This document shows, one piece after another, positions 54,544 through 64,000 of a DNA stretch of 64,000 nt. Position 1 is the stretch's first letter. Each line of letters opens with the position of its first letter. The notes below the pieces were generated by a model, which saw only the letters and a list, made by a program, of their open reading frames with translations, did not search any database and was not told where the DNA came from. Both the position numbers and the translations under genes were made by a program. The DNA is from Colwellia sp. MB02u-6 (GTDB taxonomy: Bacteria > Pseudomonadota > Gammaproteobacteria > Enterobacterales > Alteromonadaceae): positions 1-64,000 of the forward strand of contig NZ_JACGVG010000030.1 of NCBI RefSeq assembly GCF_014077095.1. The letters are read 5' to 3'.

Positions 54544-56631
54544 ATGCGCAAATTATTAAGCGCACCTTGGTATAAGCGAAGCCTTACCGGGGTTGTTACT
54601 GCAGTTTTACTCAATAGTGTTTTGCTTTCTGCCAATATCAGTGCTGCAGAATATTCGCCTAATTTCAAAGGGACAGAAATTGGAGAATTTATTAATATTG
54701 TTGGTAAAAACTTAAGAAAAACTATGATTGTCGATCCGAACGTACGTGGCAAAGTTAATGTCCGTAGTTATGACTTATTAACTGAAGAGCAATATTATCA
54801 ATTTTTCCTAAATGTTCTAGAAGTCTATGGTTTTTCTGCCGTATCAATGGACAATAATATTGTCAAAATCATTCGAAATAAAGATGCAAAAACCTCATCT
54901 ATCCCAGTAGTCGGTAATGAAAACCCCGGTGCAGGTGACGAAATGGTTACTCGTGTGATTGAAGTTAAAAACGTTACAGTTCGAGAGCTTACGCCATTGC
55001 TGCGCCAATTATCAGATCAAGCCGGCGGCGGCAACGTGGTTAACTATGATCCGGCCAACGTTATTATGTTAACGGGCACAGCGGCGGTAGTTAATCGCTT
55101 GGTGAAAATTATTGAACGGGTTGATAAAGCGGGCGATCAAGACGTACAAATCATTAGCCTTAAATATGCATCAGCTGGTGAAATGGTCCGTATTATTGAG
55201 GCAATGAACAAATCTGGCCAAGGTAAAAGCTCTAGTACACCAACTTTTTTAATCCCTAAAATTGTGGCTGATGAACGCACCAATAGCGTTATTGTTAGCG
55301 GCGAAGTCAAAGCGCGTGAGCGTGTGGCAAGATTAGTGTCGCGTTTGGACAGTGAATTAGAGTCAAACGGCAACACACGGGTTTATCATCTAAAGTACGC
55401 AAAGTCTGAAGACATGGTGAAAGTACTTCAAGGGGTTAGTGAATCTATTGAAGCAGACTCCTCTACAACCAGTTCATCATCGCGAAAAAGTAACACACGT
55501 AATGTCAGTATTGACGCTCATGAAGATACAAATACTTTAGTTATTACCGCCCAACCAGATATGTTGCGCTCATTAGAAGCGGTTATTCGCCAGTTAGATA
55601 TTCGTCGTGCTCAAGTACTTATTGAAGCCATCATTGTCGAAGTATTTGAAGGTGACGGCGTCAATTTAGGCGTGCAATGGTATAGCGAACAAGGTGGTGT
55701 TACCCAATTTTCAAACGGTGTTGCACCGATTAGTTCTGTGGCGGCGGCTGCAGAAGCAGCTCGCGCAACCCCTGGAACAAAAGGTTCAACAGTCACTTCA
55801 GAGAGTGGAGCGGTTACTATTAACCCTGATCAAGCCGATACTAAAGGTGATTATAGTTTACTGGCCCAAGTATTAGGCTCTGTTAGTGGCACTATGTTCG
55901 GAATTGTGAAAGATGACTGGGGCGCGATAGTCCAAGCGGTAAGTTCAGATACTAATTCAAACTTATTGTCTACGCCAAGTATTACTACACTAGATAATGA
56001 AGAAGCCTATTTTATTGTCGGTCAAGAAGTGCCTATTATTACTGGCGCACAAACGGGCAGCAACAATAGTAATCCCTTTCAAACGGTCGAGCGCCAAGAA
56101 ATAGGTATTAAGTTAAAAGTAACACCACAAATTAATGAAGGTAGCGGTGTGCAGTTAACCATTGAACAAGAAGTGTCTTCGGTCAGTGGTGCTACGGGTG
56201 TTGATATCTCAATCAATAAACGTGAAATTAAAACCACCGTGATGGCTGATGATGGCGCAACTGTTATCTTAGGTGGCTTGATCGATGAAGATGTGCAAGA
56301 AAGTGTGCAAAAAGTACCTTTATTAGGCGACATTCCATTTATCGGTCACTTGTTTAAATCTACCAGTAATACCACGCGCAAGCGTAATTTGATGGTGTTT
56401 TTACGGCCAACTATTGTCCGTGATGGCAAATTGATGAATGACCTGAGTAGAGAAAAGTACAACTATATTCGCGCGCTAGAAATTCAAAAGAAAGCCGCGG
56501 GTCTTGAATTAATGTCGGATGAGAAGTTACCTATTTTGCCAAAATGGAATGATCAATTGGCATTACCGCCGTCGTTTGACGAATACATGAAAAAGCGTGA
56601 TGAAGAAAATTTATCTGCTGAAAACGAATAG
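54544..56631 (+). CDS. gspD: Type II secretion system secretin GspD
   Basis: GspD forms the outer-membrane pore through which folded exoproteins leave. The 695-residue protein has a signal peptide ending near ISAA, N0 and N1-N3 domains ([34 protein letters not shown]...), and the secretin domain ([16 protein letters not shown]...[16 protein letters not shown]...[36 protein letters not shown]). It has a serine-rich linker in N3 (about 305-325). The C-terminal tail lacks an evident pilotin-binding S-domain of the enteric type. gspE starts 2 bases after its stop. Confidence 0.97.
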   Translation: MRKLLSAPWYKRSLTGVVTAVLLNSVLLSANISAAEYSPNFKGTEIGEFINIVGKNLRKTMIVDPNVRGKVNVRSYDLLTEEQYYQFFLNVLEVYGFSAVSMDNNIVKIIRNKDAKTSSIPVVGNENPGAGDEMVTRVIEVKNVTVRELTPLLRQLSDQAGGGNVVNYDPANVIMLTGTAAVVNRLVKIIERVDKAGDQDVQIISLKYASAGEMVRIIEAMNKSGQGKSSSTPTFLIPKIVADERTNSVIVSGEVKARERVARLVSRLDSELESNGNTRVYHLKYAKSEDMVKVLQGVSESIEADSSTTSSSSRKSNTRNVSIDAHEDTNTLVITAQPDMLRSLEAVIRQLDIRRAQVLIEAIIVEVFEGDGVNLGVQWYSEQGGVTQFSNGVAPISSVAAAAEAARATPGTKGSTVTSESGAVTINPDQADTKGDYSLLAQVLGSVSGTMFGIVKDDWGAIVQAVSSDTNSNLLSTPSITTLDNEEAYFIVGQEVPIITGAQTGSNNSNPFQTVERQEIGIKLKVTPQINEGSGVQLTIEQEVSSVSGATGVDISINKREIKTTVMADDGATVILGGLIDEDVQESVQKVPLLGDIPFIGHLFKSTSNTTRKRNLMVFLRPTIVRDGKLMNDLSREKYNYIRALEIQKKAAGLELMSDEKLPILPKWNDQLALPPSFDEYMKKRDEENLSAENE

Positions 56632-56633
56632 TT

Positions 56634-58229
56634 ATGAGTGACATTGCCCCACAAACACAAGTTCTTGTTAACGCAAATGAACAAAGTGCTGCCAGTCAAA
56701 AGACCTTAGCAGCTGATAAGTCATCAACGATTGCCGTTAGTGACATTTTGAAAGATGAAAATGTTCGCTTTCGCCTACCCTTTGGTTTTGCTAAGCGCCA
56801 TAGCGTGTTAGTGACAAATGACCAAGGTGTATTACGTTTAGTTTGCACTGATTTGCTAAGTGCTAATATTTTGTTGGAAGTACGTCGTGTACTCAAAGCC
56901 CCTTTTACTATTGACGTAAAAAGTGCCCAAGAGTTTGAACAATTGTTAACCATTGCTTATCAGCGCGACTCATCAGAAGCGCAACAAATGATGGAAGACA
57001 TTGGCAACGAGGTTGACTTATATTCCCTTGCCGACGAGATAACCGAAACCGAAGACTTATTAGAAAACGAAGACGATGCACCGATTATTAAATTGATCAA
57101 TGCCATGCTCAGTGAAGCCATTAAAGAAAATGCTTCTGATATTCATATTGAAACCTTTGAACAAGCGTTGCAAATTCGCTTCCGTGTTGATGGCGTATTA
57201 CGTGAAGTGTTAAAACCTCATCGTAAATTAGCTTCATTACTTGTTTCACGTATCAAGGTTATGGCCAAGCTTGATATCGCGGAAAAACGCATTCCTCAAG
57301 ATGGTCGTATTTCGTTAAGAATAGCAGGTCGGGCCGTTGATGTGCGCGTTTCCACCATGCCTACAGGCCATGGTGAACGTGTAGTTTTGCGCTTACTTGA
57401 TAAAAACTCAACACGTTTAGACTTACAAGATTTAGGCATGAGCGATGGTAATCGAGCACGTTTTTCTGAATTAATTGAAAAACCCCACGGCATTATACTG
57501 GTGACGGGGCCAACAGGATCAGGTAAAAGTACCACTTTGTATGCTGGCTTAAGCCAAATTGATAGTAAAGAACGTAATATTCTCACGGTTGAAGATCCCA
57601 TCGAATACGCTATTGAAGGTATTGGACAAACACAAGTTAATACCAAAGTTGATATGACTTTTGCCCGAGGTTTACGCGCGATACTTCGCCAAGATCCCGA
57701 TGTGGTTATGGTGGGTGAAATTCGAGATTTAGAAACGGCTCAAATTGGCGTGCAAGCGAGTTTGACCGGACATTTAGTCTTATCTACCTTACATACCAAT
57801 ACAGCGGCAGGCGCGATAACGCGTATGGAAGACATGGGTGTTGAACCTTTCTTGCTTTCATCAAGTTTGCTAGGTGTTTTAGCGCAGCGATTAGTCAGAA
57901 CCTTATGTCCGCATTGCCGTGAATGTAGCACCCCATCAGCAGAAGAGCGCAAGTTATTGCAACTAAGTGATGACGATACCGCGCCAATATACCGATCTGT
58001 TGGTTGTGAAGATTGTAACTTTAAAGGTTATCGGGGCCGAACCGGTATTCATGAACTGATTATCGTTGATGAGAAAGTCCGTGCATTAATTCATAACGGT
58101 AAAGGTGAGCAAGCGATTGAAAAATTTATTCGTAAATCGACACCCAGTATACGCCGTGACGGTTTTGATAAAGTAATGCTTGGCGAAACCACGATTGAAG
58201 AAGTATTGCGTGTTACGCGCGAAGACTAA
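56634..58229 (+). CDS. gspE: Type II secretion system ATPase GspE
   Basis: GspE is the cytoplasmic hexameric ATPase that powers pseudopilus assembly. The 531-residue protein has N1E/N2E domains for GspL binding, then the RecA-like core with Walker [11 protein letters not shown] at 292-301. The Asp box is [10 protein letters not shown], Walker B is [16 protein letters not shown], and the His box is [11 protein letters not shown]. The zinc-binding tetracysteine is CPHCREC...[16 protein letters not shown]. It follows gspD by 2 bases and precedes gspF by 47. Confidence 0.97.
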   Translation: MSDIAPQTQVLVNANEQSAASQKTLAADKSSTIAVSDILKDENVRFRLPFGFAKRHSVLVTNDQGVLRLVCTDLLSANILLEVRRVLKAPFTIDVKSAQEFEQLLTIAYQRDSSEAQQMMEDIGNEVDLYSLADEITETEDLLENEDDAPIIKLINAMLSEAIKENASDIHIETFEQALQIRFRVDGVLREVLKPHRKLASLLVSRIKVMAKLDIAEKRIPQDGRISLRIAGRAVDVRVSTMPTGHGERVVLRLLDKNSTRLDLQDLGMSDGNRARFSELIEKPHGIILVTGPTGSGKSTTLYAGLSQIDSKERNILTVEDPIEYAIEGIGQTQVNTKVDMTFARGLRAILRQDPDVVMVGEIRDLETAQIGVQASLTGHLVLSTLHTNTAAGAITRMEDMGVEPFLLSSSLLGVLAQRLVRTLCPHCRECSTPSAEERKLLQLSDDDTAPIYRSVGCEDCNFKGYRGRTGIHELIIVDEKVRALIHNGKGEQAIEKFIRKSTPSIRRDGFDKVMLGETTIEEVLRVTRED

Positions 58230-58276
58230 CAGTTGACTCACTAAGTATCAAACTAGGTATAGAAAAATTGTAAATT

Positions 58277-59500
58277 ATGGCAGCATTTGATTATCAGGCA
58301 GTAGACAGCCGAGGCAAAAATAAAAAAGGGGTTATCGAAGGCGACACCCCTAGACATGTGCGTAATTTATTGCGCGAACAGGGCTTAATGCCGATTGAGG
58401 TTACGCCTTGTCTGCAAAAAAGTAAGCAAGAAAGTCAAAAGTCTATTTTTGGTGGTGGTAAAAAAATATCAGCCTCTGAGCTGGCATTAATCACACGGCA
58501 ACTATCAACCTTAGTTGAATCAGGTTTGCCGATAGAAGAATCCTTGATGGCTGTTGGTGAACAGTGTGAAAAAAACGCTATAAAAAGCATGATGATGGCG
58601 GTGCGTACAAAAGTCACCGAAGGCTATGGCTTAGCTGAAAGTATGGCGGAGTTTCCGCAAGTCTTTAATCATTTATTTCGGGCTATGGTTGCTGCGGGTG
58701 AAAAATCAGGCCACCTCGAGAAAGTATTAGACCGTTTAGCTGATTACACCGAAAAGCGACAACAACTGCGCTCGCAGCTTATTCAAGCCTTGGTATACCC
58801 TGTTATTATGACCGTAGTGGCCACTGGTGTGATTGCCATATTACTGACCGCTGTAGTGCCAAAAATTGTTGGCCAATTTGAGCACATGGGTGCTAATTTA
58901 CCCGCCACAACCCAGTTTCTCATTGCCAGTAGTGACTTTTTACGTGACTATGGTTTAGTAATTGTGCTGATTGTTGTCGCACTGATGTTACTTTGGTCGC
59001 AAATGTTGAAAAAGGCCAGTTTTAGGTTTGCTTATCATAAGCGCTTTCTTGCCATACCTGGCATAGGTAAAGTAGCAAAAAGTGTCAATACCGCAAGATT
59101 TGCTCGTACCTTGAGCATTTTAACTGCGAGTGCCGTTCCTTTATTAGAGAGTATGAAGATATCGGGTGAAGTACTCGATAATTTATATATTAAGCAAAGT
59201 GTTAAAGAGTCAGCGGATAAGGTCAGAGAAGGAACAAGTTTACGGGTGTCATTAGAGCAAACTAAGTTGTTTCCCCCGATGATGCTACATATGATCGCCA
59301 GTGGCGAAAAAAGTGGTCAGCTTGAGCATATGTTAGGTCGAGCTGCAGATAACCAAGACCGTGAGTTTGAGGCTATTATTAATATATCATTAAAAGCATT
59401 TGAGCCCGCTTTAATGGTGGTAATGGCCGGTATTGTATTATTTATCGTAATGGCTATTTTACAGCCAATTCTTCAGTTAAATACGTTAATAGGAAATTAG
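58277..59500 (+). CDS. gspF: Type II secretion system inner-membrane protein GspF
   Basis: GspF is the polytopic inner-membrane platform protein that contacts GspE and GspL. The 407-residue protein has two GspF repeats (ITRQLSTLVESGLPIEESLMAVGEQ and FARTLSILTASAVPLLESMKISGEV). Three membrane segments lie near residues 170-192, 222-243 and 373-398. The N-terminus AAFDYQAVDSRGKNKKGVIEGD is typical. gspG starts 2 bases after its stop. Confidence 0.97.
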   Translation: MAAFDYQAVDSRGKNKKGVIEGDTPRHVRNLLREQGLMPIEVTPCLQKSKQESQKSIFGGGKKISASELALITRQLSTLVESGLPIEESLMAVGEQCEKNAIKSMMMAVRTKVTEGYGLAESMAEFPQVFNHLFRAMVAAGEKSGHLEKVLDRLADYTEKRQQLRSQLIQALVYPVIMTVVATGVIAILLTAVVPKIVGQFEHMGANLPATTQFLIASSDFLRDYGLVIVLIVVALMLLWSQMLKKASFRFAYHKRFLAIPGIGKVAKSVNTARFARTLSILTASAVPLLESMKISGEVLDNLYIKQSVKESADKVREGTSLRVSLEQTKLFPPMMLHMIASGEKSGQLEHMLGRAADNQDREFEAIINISLKAFEPALMVVMAGIVLFIVMAILQPILQLNTLIGN

Positions 59501-59502
59501 AA

Positions 59503-59937
59503 ATGAAAGCAGTCAGAAATATCCGAGGTTTTACCCTGTTAGAAGTTATGGTCGTTATCGTCATTTTAGGCATTTTAGCCAGTATGGTCGTGCCTAATCT
59601 GCTCGGCAGCCAAGAGCGTGCCAATATCCAAAAGGCGGTGTCAGATATTAATGCGTTGGAAACATCTTTAACCATGTACAAAATGGATAACTATCAGTAC
59701 CCAACTACGGAGCAAAGCCTAGAAGCACTGGTCACTGAAACGGACATAGAACCAGCGGCACGTCGTTTTCCACAAGGCGGTTATGTTAAGCGTTTACCTA
59801 ACGACCCTTGGGGTAATGAATATCAACTACTAAATCCAGGGGAACATAGCGCTATGGACGTTTTTTCTATGGGACCTGATGGTGAGCCTGGTACAGACGA
59901 TGACATTGGTAACTGGAATTTAGGCGATTATCAATAA
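59503..59937 (+). CDS. gspG: Type II secretion system major pseudopilin GspG
   Basis: GspG is the major pseudopilin. The 144-residue precursor has a short basic leader and the prepilin peptidase site in RGFTLLEVMVVIVILGILASMVVPNLLG, with Glu5 of the mature protein. The C-terminal calcium-binding loop is present (MGPDGEPGTDDDIGNW). YQYPTTEQSLEALV and KRLPNDPWGNEYQL are family signatures. The prepilin peptidase gene pilD is not in the window. Confidence 0.97.
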   Translation: MKAVRNIRGFTLLEVMVVIVILGILASMVVPNLLGSQERANIQKAVSDINALETSLTMYKMDNYQYPTTEQSLEALVTETDIEPAARRFPQGGYVKRLPNDPWGNEYQLLNPGEHSAMDVFSMGPDGEPGTDDDIGNWNLGDYQ

Positions 59938-59963
59938 TCAGTCACCAAGATTATTGACTCACT

Positions 59964-60587
59964 ATGAAGCTTAAAAACGGCCATTTGCCTAAATATAAAC
60001 ATCGCCAACAAGGTTTTACCTTAATTGAAGTGATGCTAGTCATTGTTTTAATCGGCGTGATGGTTTCTGCGGTACAATTTACTTTTTCTGGTAATAAAGC
60101 TGAACAACTATTAGAACAAAATAGTGCGCGTTTTGCCGGCGTTTTTGATGTCGCAGCAGAGTACGGCTTGTTAAACAATATAGAGTTAGGCTTGTTTGTT
60201 GAAAAAAACACTTATCAATTTCTTGGCTATGACGGTGTTAGTTGGTCGCCGATTGACAGTAATCCTATGTTTGAGGTATTTACTTTACCTGAAGGGATAG
60301 AAATTACCTTGCAGCTCGATGACCTGCCTATTGAAGAACCCTTGCTGTTTGATTCGTTGTTATTAATTAATGAAGATCAAGACGATAACTTTACTGAAAA
60401 AGAAAAGAAAAAAACCATTCCTCAAGTGTATATGCTCTCTGGCGGTGATATCACCCCTTTTAGTTTAACCTTTTCATTGGCAGAGTTTGCTATTGATGGC
60501 GATGAAAATATCAGCTTTAAAGTGTCTGGCATTTACACCACACCATTAACGATAGAAGGGCCATTAGTTAATGCTAACTCTCGTTAA
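59964..60587 (+). CDS. gspH: Type II secretion system minor pseudopilin GspH
   Basis: This 207-residue minor pseudopilin has the cleavage and hydrophobic segment QQGFTLIEVMLVIVLIGVMVSAVQFTF. The C-terminal globular domain is acidic (INEDQDDNFTEKEKKK) and diverged, as usual for GspH. It overlaps gspI by 17 bases. Confidence 0.92.
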   Translation: MKLKNGHLPKYKHRQQGFTLIEVMLVIVLIGVMVSAVQFTFSGNKAEQLLEQNSARFAGVFDVAAEYGLLNNIELGLFVEKNTYQFLGYDGVSWSPIDSNPMFEVFTLPEGIEITLQLDDLPIEEPLLFDSLLLINEDQDDNFTEKEKKKTIPQVYMLSGGDITPFSLTFSLAEFAIDGDENISFKVSGIYTTPLTIEGPLVNANSR

Positions 60588-60969
60588 CATTAGTTTTCAT
60601 AAACTGGCAAAAGGCTTTACCTTAATTGAGGTGATGTTGGCGATGGCAGTGTTTTCAATTGCCGGTATTGCTATTTTAGGTACGGCAGATACCAACGTGC
60701 GAAACTTAGGTTATTTAGAGAGTAAAATCATGGCGAGTTGGGTGGCATCGAACCAGTTAGTCGAAGTCACAGTCAAAAGTGCATGGCCACCAAAGAATAA
60801 TAAGAAGGGTAAAGTAGAGCTAGCAGGGCAAACATGGTTTTGGCAACAAAAAGTACTTAAAACAACGGATAAAGACATGCGTTCGATTGTTATGCAAGTG
60901 CGACTTGACGAGAAAGAAGTTTCAGCATTAACCAGTTTAACGACTTATATCTCTAAGCCTAACCAATGA
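60571..60969 (+). CDS. gspI: Type II secretion system minor pseudopilin GspI
   Basis: GspI starts the pseudopilus tip complex with GspJ and GspK. The 132-residue precursor has an unusually long leader of about 14 residues before KGFTLIEVMLAMAVFSIAGIAILG. LGYLESKIMASWVASNQLVEV is the family-typical helix. It overlaps gspH by 17 bases and gspJ by 4. Confidence 0.93.
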   Translation: MLTLVNISFHKLAKGFTLIEVMLAMAVFSIAGIAILGTADTNVRNLGYLESKIMASWVASNQLVEVTVKSAWPPKNNKKGKVELAGQTWFWQQKVLKTTDKDMRSIVMQVRLDEKEVSALTSLTTYISKPNQ

Positions 60970-61637
60970 AAGTTGCTATCATTAAACATGTTTTTTTGAA
61001 AAAAACCGTTAGTTTTATGCCAAAGCGCAGCCAAGGCTTTACCTTATTAGAAGTGCTGATTGCGATTGCGATTTTTTCAGTGATCAGTATGGCAAGTTTT
61101 AGTATTTTTGAAACTGTGATTAACAGCGACACAGCAACCAAAGCACGCACTGATCGTATTAACGAGCTGCAGCGGGGTTTTTTAATTATCGAGCGTGATA
61201 TGTTACAAATAGCGCGACGCAGTGTTCGTTTAAACGGTGAAGCACCCCTGAGCGATTTTCTACATACGGACAACGACAGCTTCACTACCAGTGAACAGGC
61301 CATAGCTTTTGTTCGTCATGGTTGGACTAACCCAGGATTACTGTTACCGCGCAGCGATATGCAGTCGGTAGCTTATCAACTAAACGAAAATACTGTCGAG
61401 CGAGTACACTTTAATTTTGTTGATGCCGTGTTAGGCGAGGTGCCAAAAGTCAGGCCATTAATATCGCAGGTAGAAAAACTAAATTTCGAATTTTATGATG
61501 GGAAAAAATGGCAAGAAGCCTTGCAAGAAAATAGCTTACCGATGGCCATTGCAATTGAAATAGACACCACAGACTATGGCATTATTCGTCGCCAATTTAT
61601 CGTTGCCGGTGATAACCTGCAAGATAATGGGGGCTAG
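60966..61637 (+). CDS. gspJ: Type II secretion system minor pseudopilin GspJ
   Basis: This 223-residue minor pseudopilin has the prepilin segment SQGFTLLEVLIAIAIFSVISMASFSIFETV after a leader of about 22 residues. The GspJ-typical ELQRGFLIIERDMLQIARR follows. gspK starts 2 bases after its stop. Confidence 0.95.
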   Translation: MKVAIIKHVFLKKTVSFMPKRSQGFTLLEVLIAIAIFSVISMASFSIFETVINSDTATKARTDRINELQRGFLIIERDMLQIARRSVRLNGEAPLSDFLHTDNDSFTTSEQAIAFVRHGWTNPGLLLPRSDMQSVAYQLNENTVERVHFNFVDAVLGEVPKVRPLISQVEKLNFEFYDGKKWQEALQENSLPMAIAIEIDTTDYGIIRRQFIVAGDNLQDNGG

Positions 61638-61639
61638 CT

Positions 61640-62665
61640 GTGATAAAAATTTTTGCAGGTAAACATAGCGCCAAAGGTGTTGCGTTAATCACCGTTATGC
61701 TTATTGTGGCATTAATCGCTATTTTGGCAACACAAATGACCGCGCGGTTACAATTGCAAATGCAACGCACCACCAATATTGCCTCAAACCAGCAAGCCTA
61801 TTGGTATGCCATGGGCGCAGAAGCTTTTGCAAAAAGAGTGTTAATACAATCCTTTGCAGATAATGCCGAGGTAACACATTTAGGTCAAATTTGGGCGCAA
61901 GGGGAGAACACTTTTCCTGTCGATTTGGGCGAAATTACTGGTGAAATAACAGATTTAAATAGTTGTTTCAACTTGAATGCCTTACGAGTCGACGATGATG
62001 ATGACAGTAACAACATTAATAATAATGGCAATGTAGTAAAAAAATCGCCAGCTAGAGCCGCGTTTGAAGAATTACTTATTATCATGAATATTGAAGGTGT
62101 TGGCAGTTTTGAAGCGCAATATATGGCAGATGCTTTAACCGACTGGTTAGACGCTAATAGCAGCATTTCAAGTTCAGGCGGTGCTGAAGATAATGATTAT
62201 GCCGCAAAAGCATTCCCTTATTTAGCGGCAAATAATTATCTTGCGAGTATCGGCGAGTTAAGAGTCGTTGAGCATTTTACGGTCAATGTCATTAATAAAC
62301 TCAAAGACTACGCCTGTGTTTTACCTAATACTAACCTCAATAAGATTAACGTTAATACCATCGCATTGGATAAGCCTGAAATACTTGTCGCCATGTTAGG
62401 AATAAGTCAAAATGAAGCGACACAAGCCTTGACTGCTCGCGGTGAAGAAGGCTTTAAAAGTGTTGATGAATTTTTTAATTTAAGTGAGTTGAGTAAAGCT
62501 AAAATACCTCCCAAGAAAAAACAACAATTTGCCGTTACCAGCGAGTATTTTAAGCTCAAAACAACAGCAAGTTTTAATAACAGTTACTTTGCTTTGAATA
62601 CCATTATGAAAGTAGACAATAAAAACAATATAAGTGTGATCAGTCGCATCATAGGACGAGAGTAA
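61640..62665 (+). CDS. gspK: Type II secretion system minor pseudopilin GspK
   Basis: GspK caps the pseudopilus tip. The 341-residue protein has a prepilin-like N-terminus without the Glu5 of other pseudopilins (KGVALITVMLIVALIAILATQM), the normal state for GspK. A large alpha domain includes a conserved calcium-site region (DLNSCFNLNALRVDDDDDSNN) and helix-hairpin segments. Translation starts with GTG at 61640. gspL overlaps by one base (TAATG). Confidence 0.95.
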   Translation: MIKIFAGKHSAKGVALITVMLIVALIAILATQMTARLQLQMQRTTNIASNQQAYWYAMGAEAFAKRVLIQSFADNAEVTHLGQIWAQGENTFPVDLGEITGEITDLNSCFNLNALRVDDDDDSNNINNNGNVVKKSPARAAFEELLIIMNIEGVGSFEAQYMADALTDWLDANSSISSSGGAEDNDYAAKAFPYLAANNYLASIGELRVVEHFTVNVINKLKDYACVLPNTNLNKINVNTIALDKPEILVAMLGISQNEATQALTARGEEGFKSVDEFFNLSELSKAKIPPKKKQQFAVTSEYFKLKTTASFNNSYFALNTIMKVDNKNNISVISRIIGRE

Positions 62666-63915
62666 TGGGTGAAACCTTATTTATCCGTTTAGGCAGCCAA
62701 GTTGAAAATAAACTTCACTGGCTGATCAAAACCAACGGACAAGAAGATATTATTGCAAGTGGTGAGTTACCTAATGCCAACGCATTGAGTCAATTAACTG
62801 AAAAATCGACAGCACGGGATGTGGTCGTTTTTGTACCCGCAAGTGACATTGCTATTAAACGCTTAAAAGTGCCTGGCTCATCTCAACGAGCTATTCGTTT
62901 AGCGGCGCCATATATGATGGAAGAAACGCTGGCACAAGATGTTGAGCAACTATGCTTCGCCTTTAGTGATACAAAACCAGATGATCAGGGTAATAACTGC
63001 TTTGTTGCGGCACTTGAGCGTAAGCAGTTAGAGCTTTGGCTACAGTGGCTGGCCAATGCAGGAATATTCACTAAGTCAATCATCCCCGATGCTCTGGCAT
63101 TACCCTTAAATAGCGTAAGCAGTACGGCAGTGATGCTAGGTGAGCAAGTATTAATCCGGCTTGGTGCATGGCAAGTGATGTCATTTGAAGCCAATGCCTG
63201 GCCTATTATTGCGCAATACTTCAGTGCACGGGCAGAAAATAGTGCCCTAGCAGAAAATGAACACACCATTTTGGCCTATTCACCTCTACCGCAAGTGCCG
63301 GTGGAAATAAAGGTCGAATACTTACCCGAAGAGCTGCCTTTAGCCATTTTAGCGAATAATCATTGCTCTAAATTCAACCTACTGCAAGGTGAGTTTCAAG
63401 TAAAAGAAAAACGTTCAGCAACCAAGACTAATTGGCTTTGGGTCGCCGGTATTGCCTGTGTAGCCTTAGTGCTTAACTTTACCCTTAAGGGAGTAGAGTT
63501 ATATCGCTTGTCGGATCAGCAATCGGTTATTGAAGCGCAAATTATCGCTAATTATAAAGCCGCTTTTCCTGAGACTAAGCGCGTAAAAGTGTCAACCGTT
63601 CGCTCACAGTTACGACAAAAATTAGCTGAGGTGGGTAATAGTGGCGAATCTATAGGGTTCTTATCATTATTAGTTAAGCTTGAGCCCGCATTAGCCAGTG
63701 TACCTGAGATTAAACCACAAACACTAAAGTTTGACGGTAAACGCCATGAAGTTCGTATGCAAACTATTGCTAAAGATTATCAATATTTTGAAAAGTTAAA
63801 AGTGGCGCTTGAAAAGGCAGGATTAACAGTGAATTTAGGTGCACAAAATAATCAAGGCGAGCAAATTTCAGGTTCGTTTAGTATTTTAGATACCAAAGCT
63901 AAGGGGCGCTCATGA
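62665..63915 (+). CDS. gspL: Type II secretion system protein GspL
   Basis: GspL links the GspE ATPase to the inner-membrane platform. The 416-residue protein has an actin-like cytoplasmic domain (residues 1-240; VVVFVPASDIAIKRLKVPGSSQRAIRLAAPYMMEETLAQDVEQL), one membrane helix at about 253-272 (TNWLWVAGIACVALVLNFTL) and a periplasmic ferredoxin-like domain. It overlaps gspM by four bases (ATGA). Confidence 0.95.
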   Translation: MGETLFIRLGSQVENKLHWLIKTNGQEDIIASGELPNANALSQLTEKSTARDVVVFVPASDIAIKRLKVPGSSQRAIRLAAPYMMEETLAQDVEQLCFAFSDTKPDDQGNNCFVAALERKQLELWLQWLANAGIFTKSIIPDALALPLNSVSSTAVMLGEQVLIRLGAWQVMSFEANAWPIIAQYFSARAENSALAENEHTILAYSPLPQVPVEIKVEYLPEELPLAILANNHCSKFNLLQGEFQVKEKRSATKTNWLWVAGIACVALVLNFTLKGVELYRLSDQQSVIEAQIIANYKAAFPETKRVKVSTVRSQLRQKLAEVGNSGESIGFLSLLVKLEPALASVPEIKPQTLKFDGKRHEVRMQTIAKDYQYFEKLKVALEKAGLTVNLGAQNNQGEQISGSFSILDTKAKGRS

Positions 63916-64000
63916 AAGCTTGGTGGCAACAGTTAAATACTCGTGAACAACGTTTGATCAGCGTGATGTCAGTGCTTATATCAATATTTATTTTATATGG
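63912..64000 (+). CDS. gspM: Type II secretion system protein GspM (5' end only)
   Basis: The first 29 codons of gspM are present (MKAWWQQLNTREQRLISVMS, then the start of a membrane helix). The window ends inside the gene. The position directly after gspL, with an ATGA overlap, and the WWxxLxxREQRL start identify it. Confidence 0.9.
   Translation, partial: MKAWWQQLNTREQRLISVMSVLISIFILY

Noticed and set aside
1-64000. CRISPR arrays, defence islands, prophage or insertion sequences
   Set aside because: No spaced direct repeats of CRISPR type, no cas, transposase, integrase or phage genes were seen on either strand; the short tandem repeats found have no spacers.

Overview
The window is a stretch of chromosome from a low-GC marine gammaproteobacterium of the Alteromonadales, most like Colwellia or Thalassotalea. 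This is judged from gene content, gene order and recognisable protein sequences; no search was run. Almost everything is core or housekeeping. No integrase, transposase, phage gene or CRISPR array was found, and no tRNA gene was recognised.

Layout. 1-340: the end of an rRNA operon with two tandem 5S genes, each followed by a terminator. 0.7-8.7 kb: epmA, the nitrogen-control block ntrC-ntrB / DUF4124 gene / glnA on the minus strand, then typA. The glnA upstream region has a sigma-54 promoter and two NtrC boxes, and a third NtrC box precedes ntrB. 8.9-14.8 kb: yihY, prolyl aminopeptidase, dtd, a methyltransferase-like gene, fabY (yiiD), an NTF2-like gene broken by one stop codon, and a YeeZ-like reductase. 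14.8-17.2 kb: an NfeD plus two SPFH membrane-protein genes. 17.5-23.1 kb: histidine utilisation (hutC-hutU-hutH divergent from hutI) with two identical HutC-type operators. 23.4-30.1 kb: rraA, a DUF971 gene, hslVU with a sigma-32 promoter, a SPOR protein and priA. 30.4-33.6 kb: rpmE, dnaB, alr.

33.7-39.5 kb is the least ordinary part. It holds a carboxymuconolactone-decarboxylase family gene with palindromic TetR-type operators, its probable TetR regulator, yjbQ, cheX and a DUF6702 gene. It also holds two neighbouring wrecked genes: an M1 peptidase that has lost its 5' part and carries a frameshift, and a membrane-protein gene with three frameshifts. 39.7-47.0 kb: dusA, a possible 32-residue membrane peptide, sseA followed by a seven-copy 8-bp tandem repeat, a psp (phage-shock) operon behind a sigma-54-like promoter, and a PCu(A)C chaperone / DUF2333 / outer-membrane beta-barrel trio. 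47.3-51.9 kb: a large secreted M36 metalloprotease with a C-terminal sorting tail, and a small lipoprotein. 51.9-53.2 kb: hslO and hslR. 53.6 kb to the end: the type II secretion operon gspC-gspL, with gspM cut by the window edge.

How the parts work together. glnA and ntrBC form the classical nitrogen-limitation circuit. The hut genes are a repressor-controlled regulon feeding histidine nitrogen and carbon into metabolism. The M36 protease is a plausible substrate of the type II secretion system a few kb away, with rhombosortase-type processing of its tail expected. I did not find a wholly new defence or mobile system. The points most worth following are the decaying 37.4-39.5 kb locus, the octamer repeat, the small ORF, the non-canonical psp operon, the duplicated translation-initiation leader of the M36 gene and the TetR operator pair.
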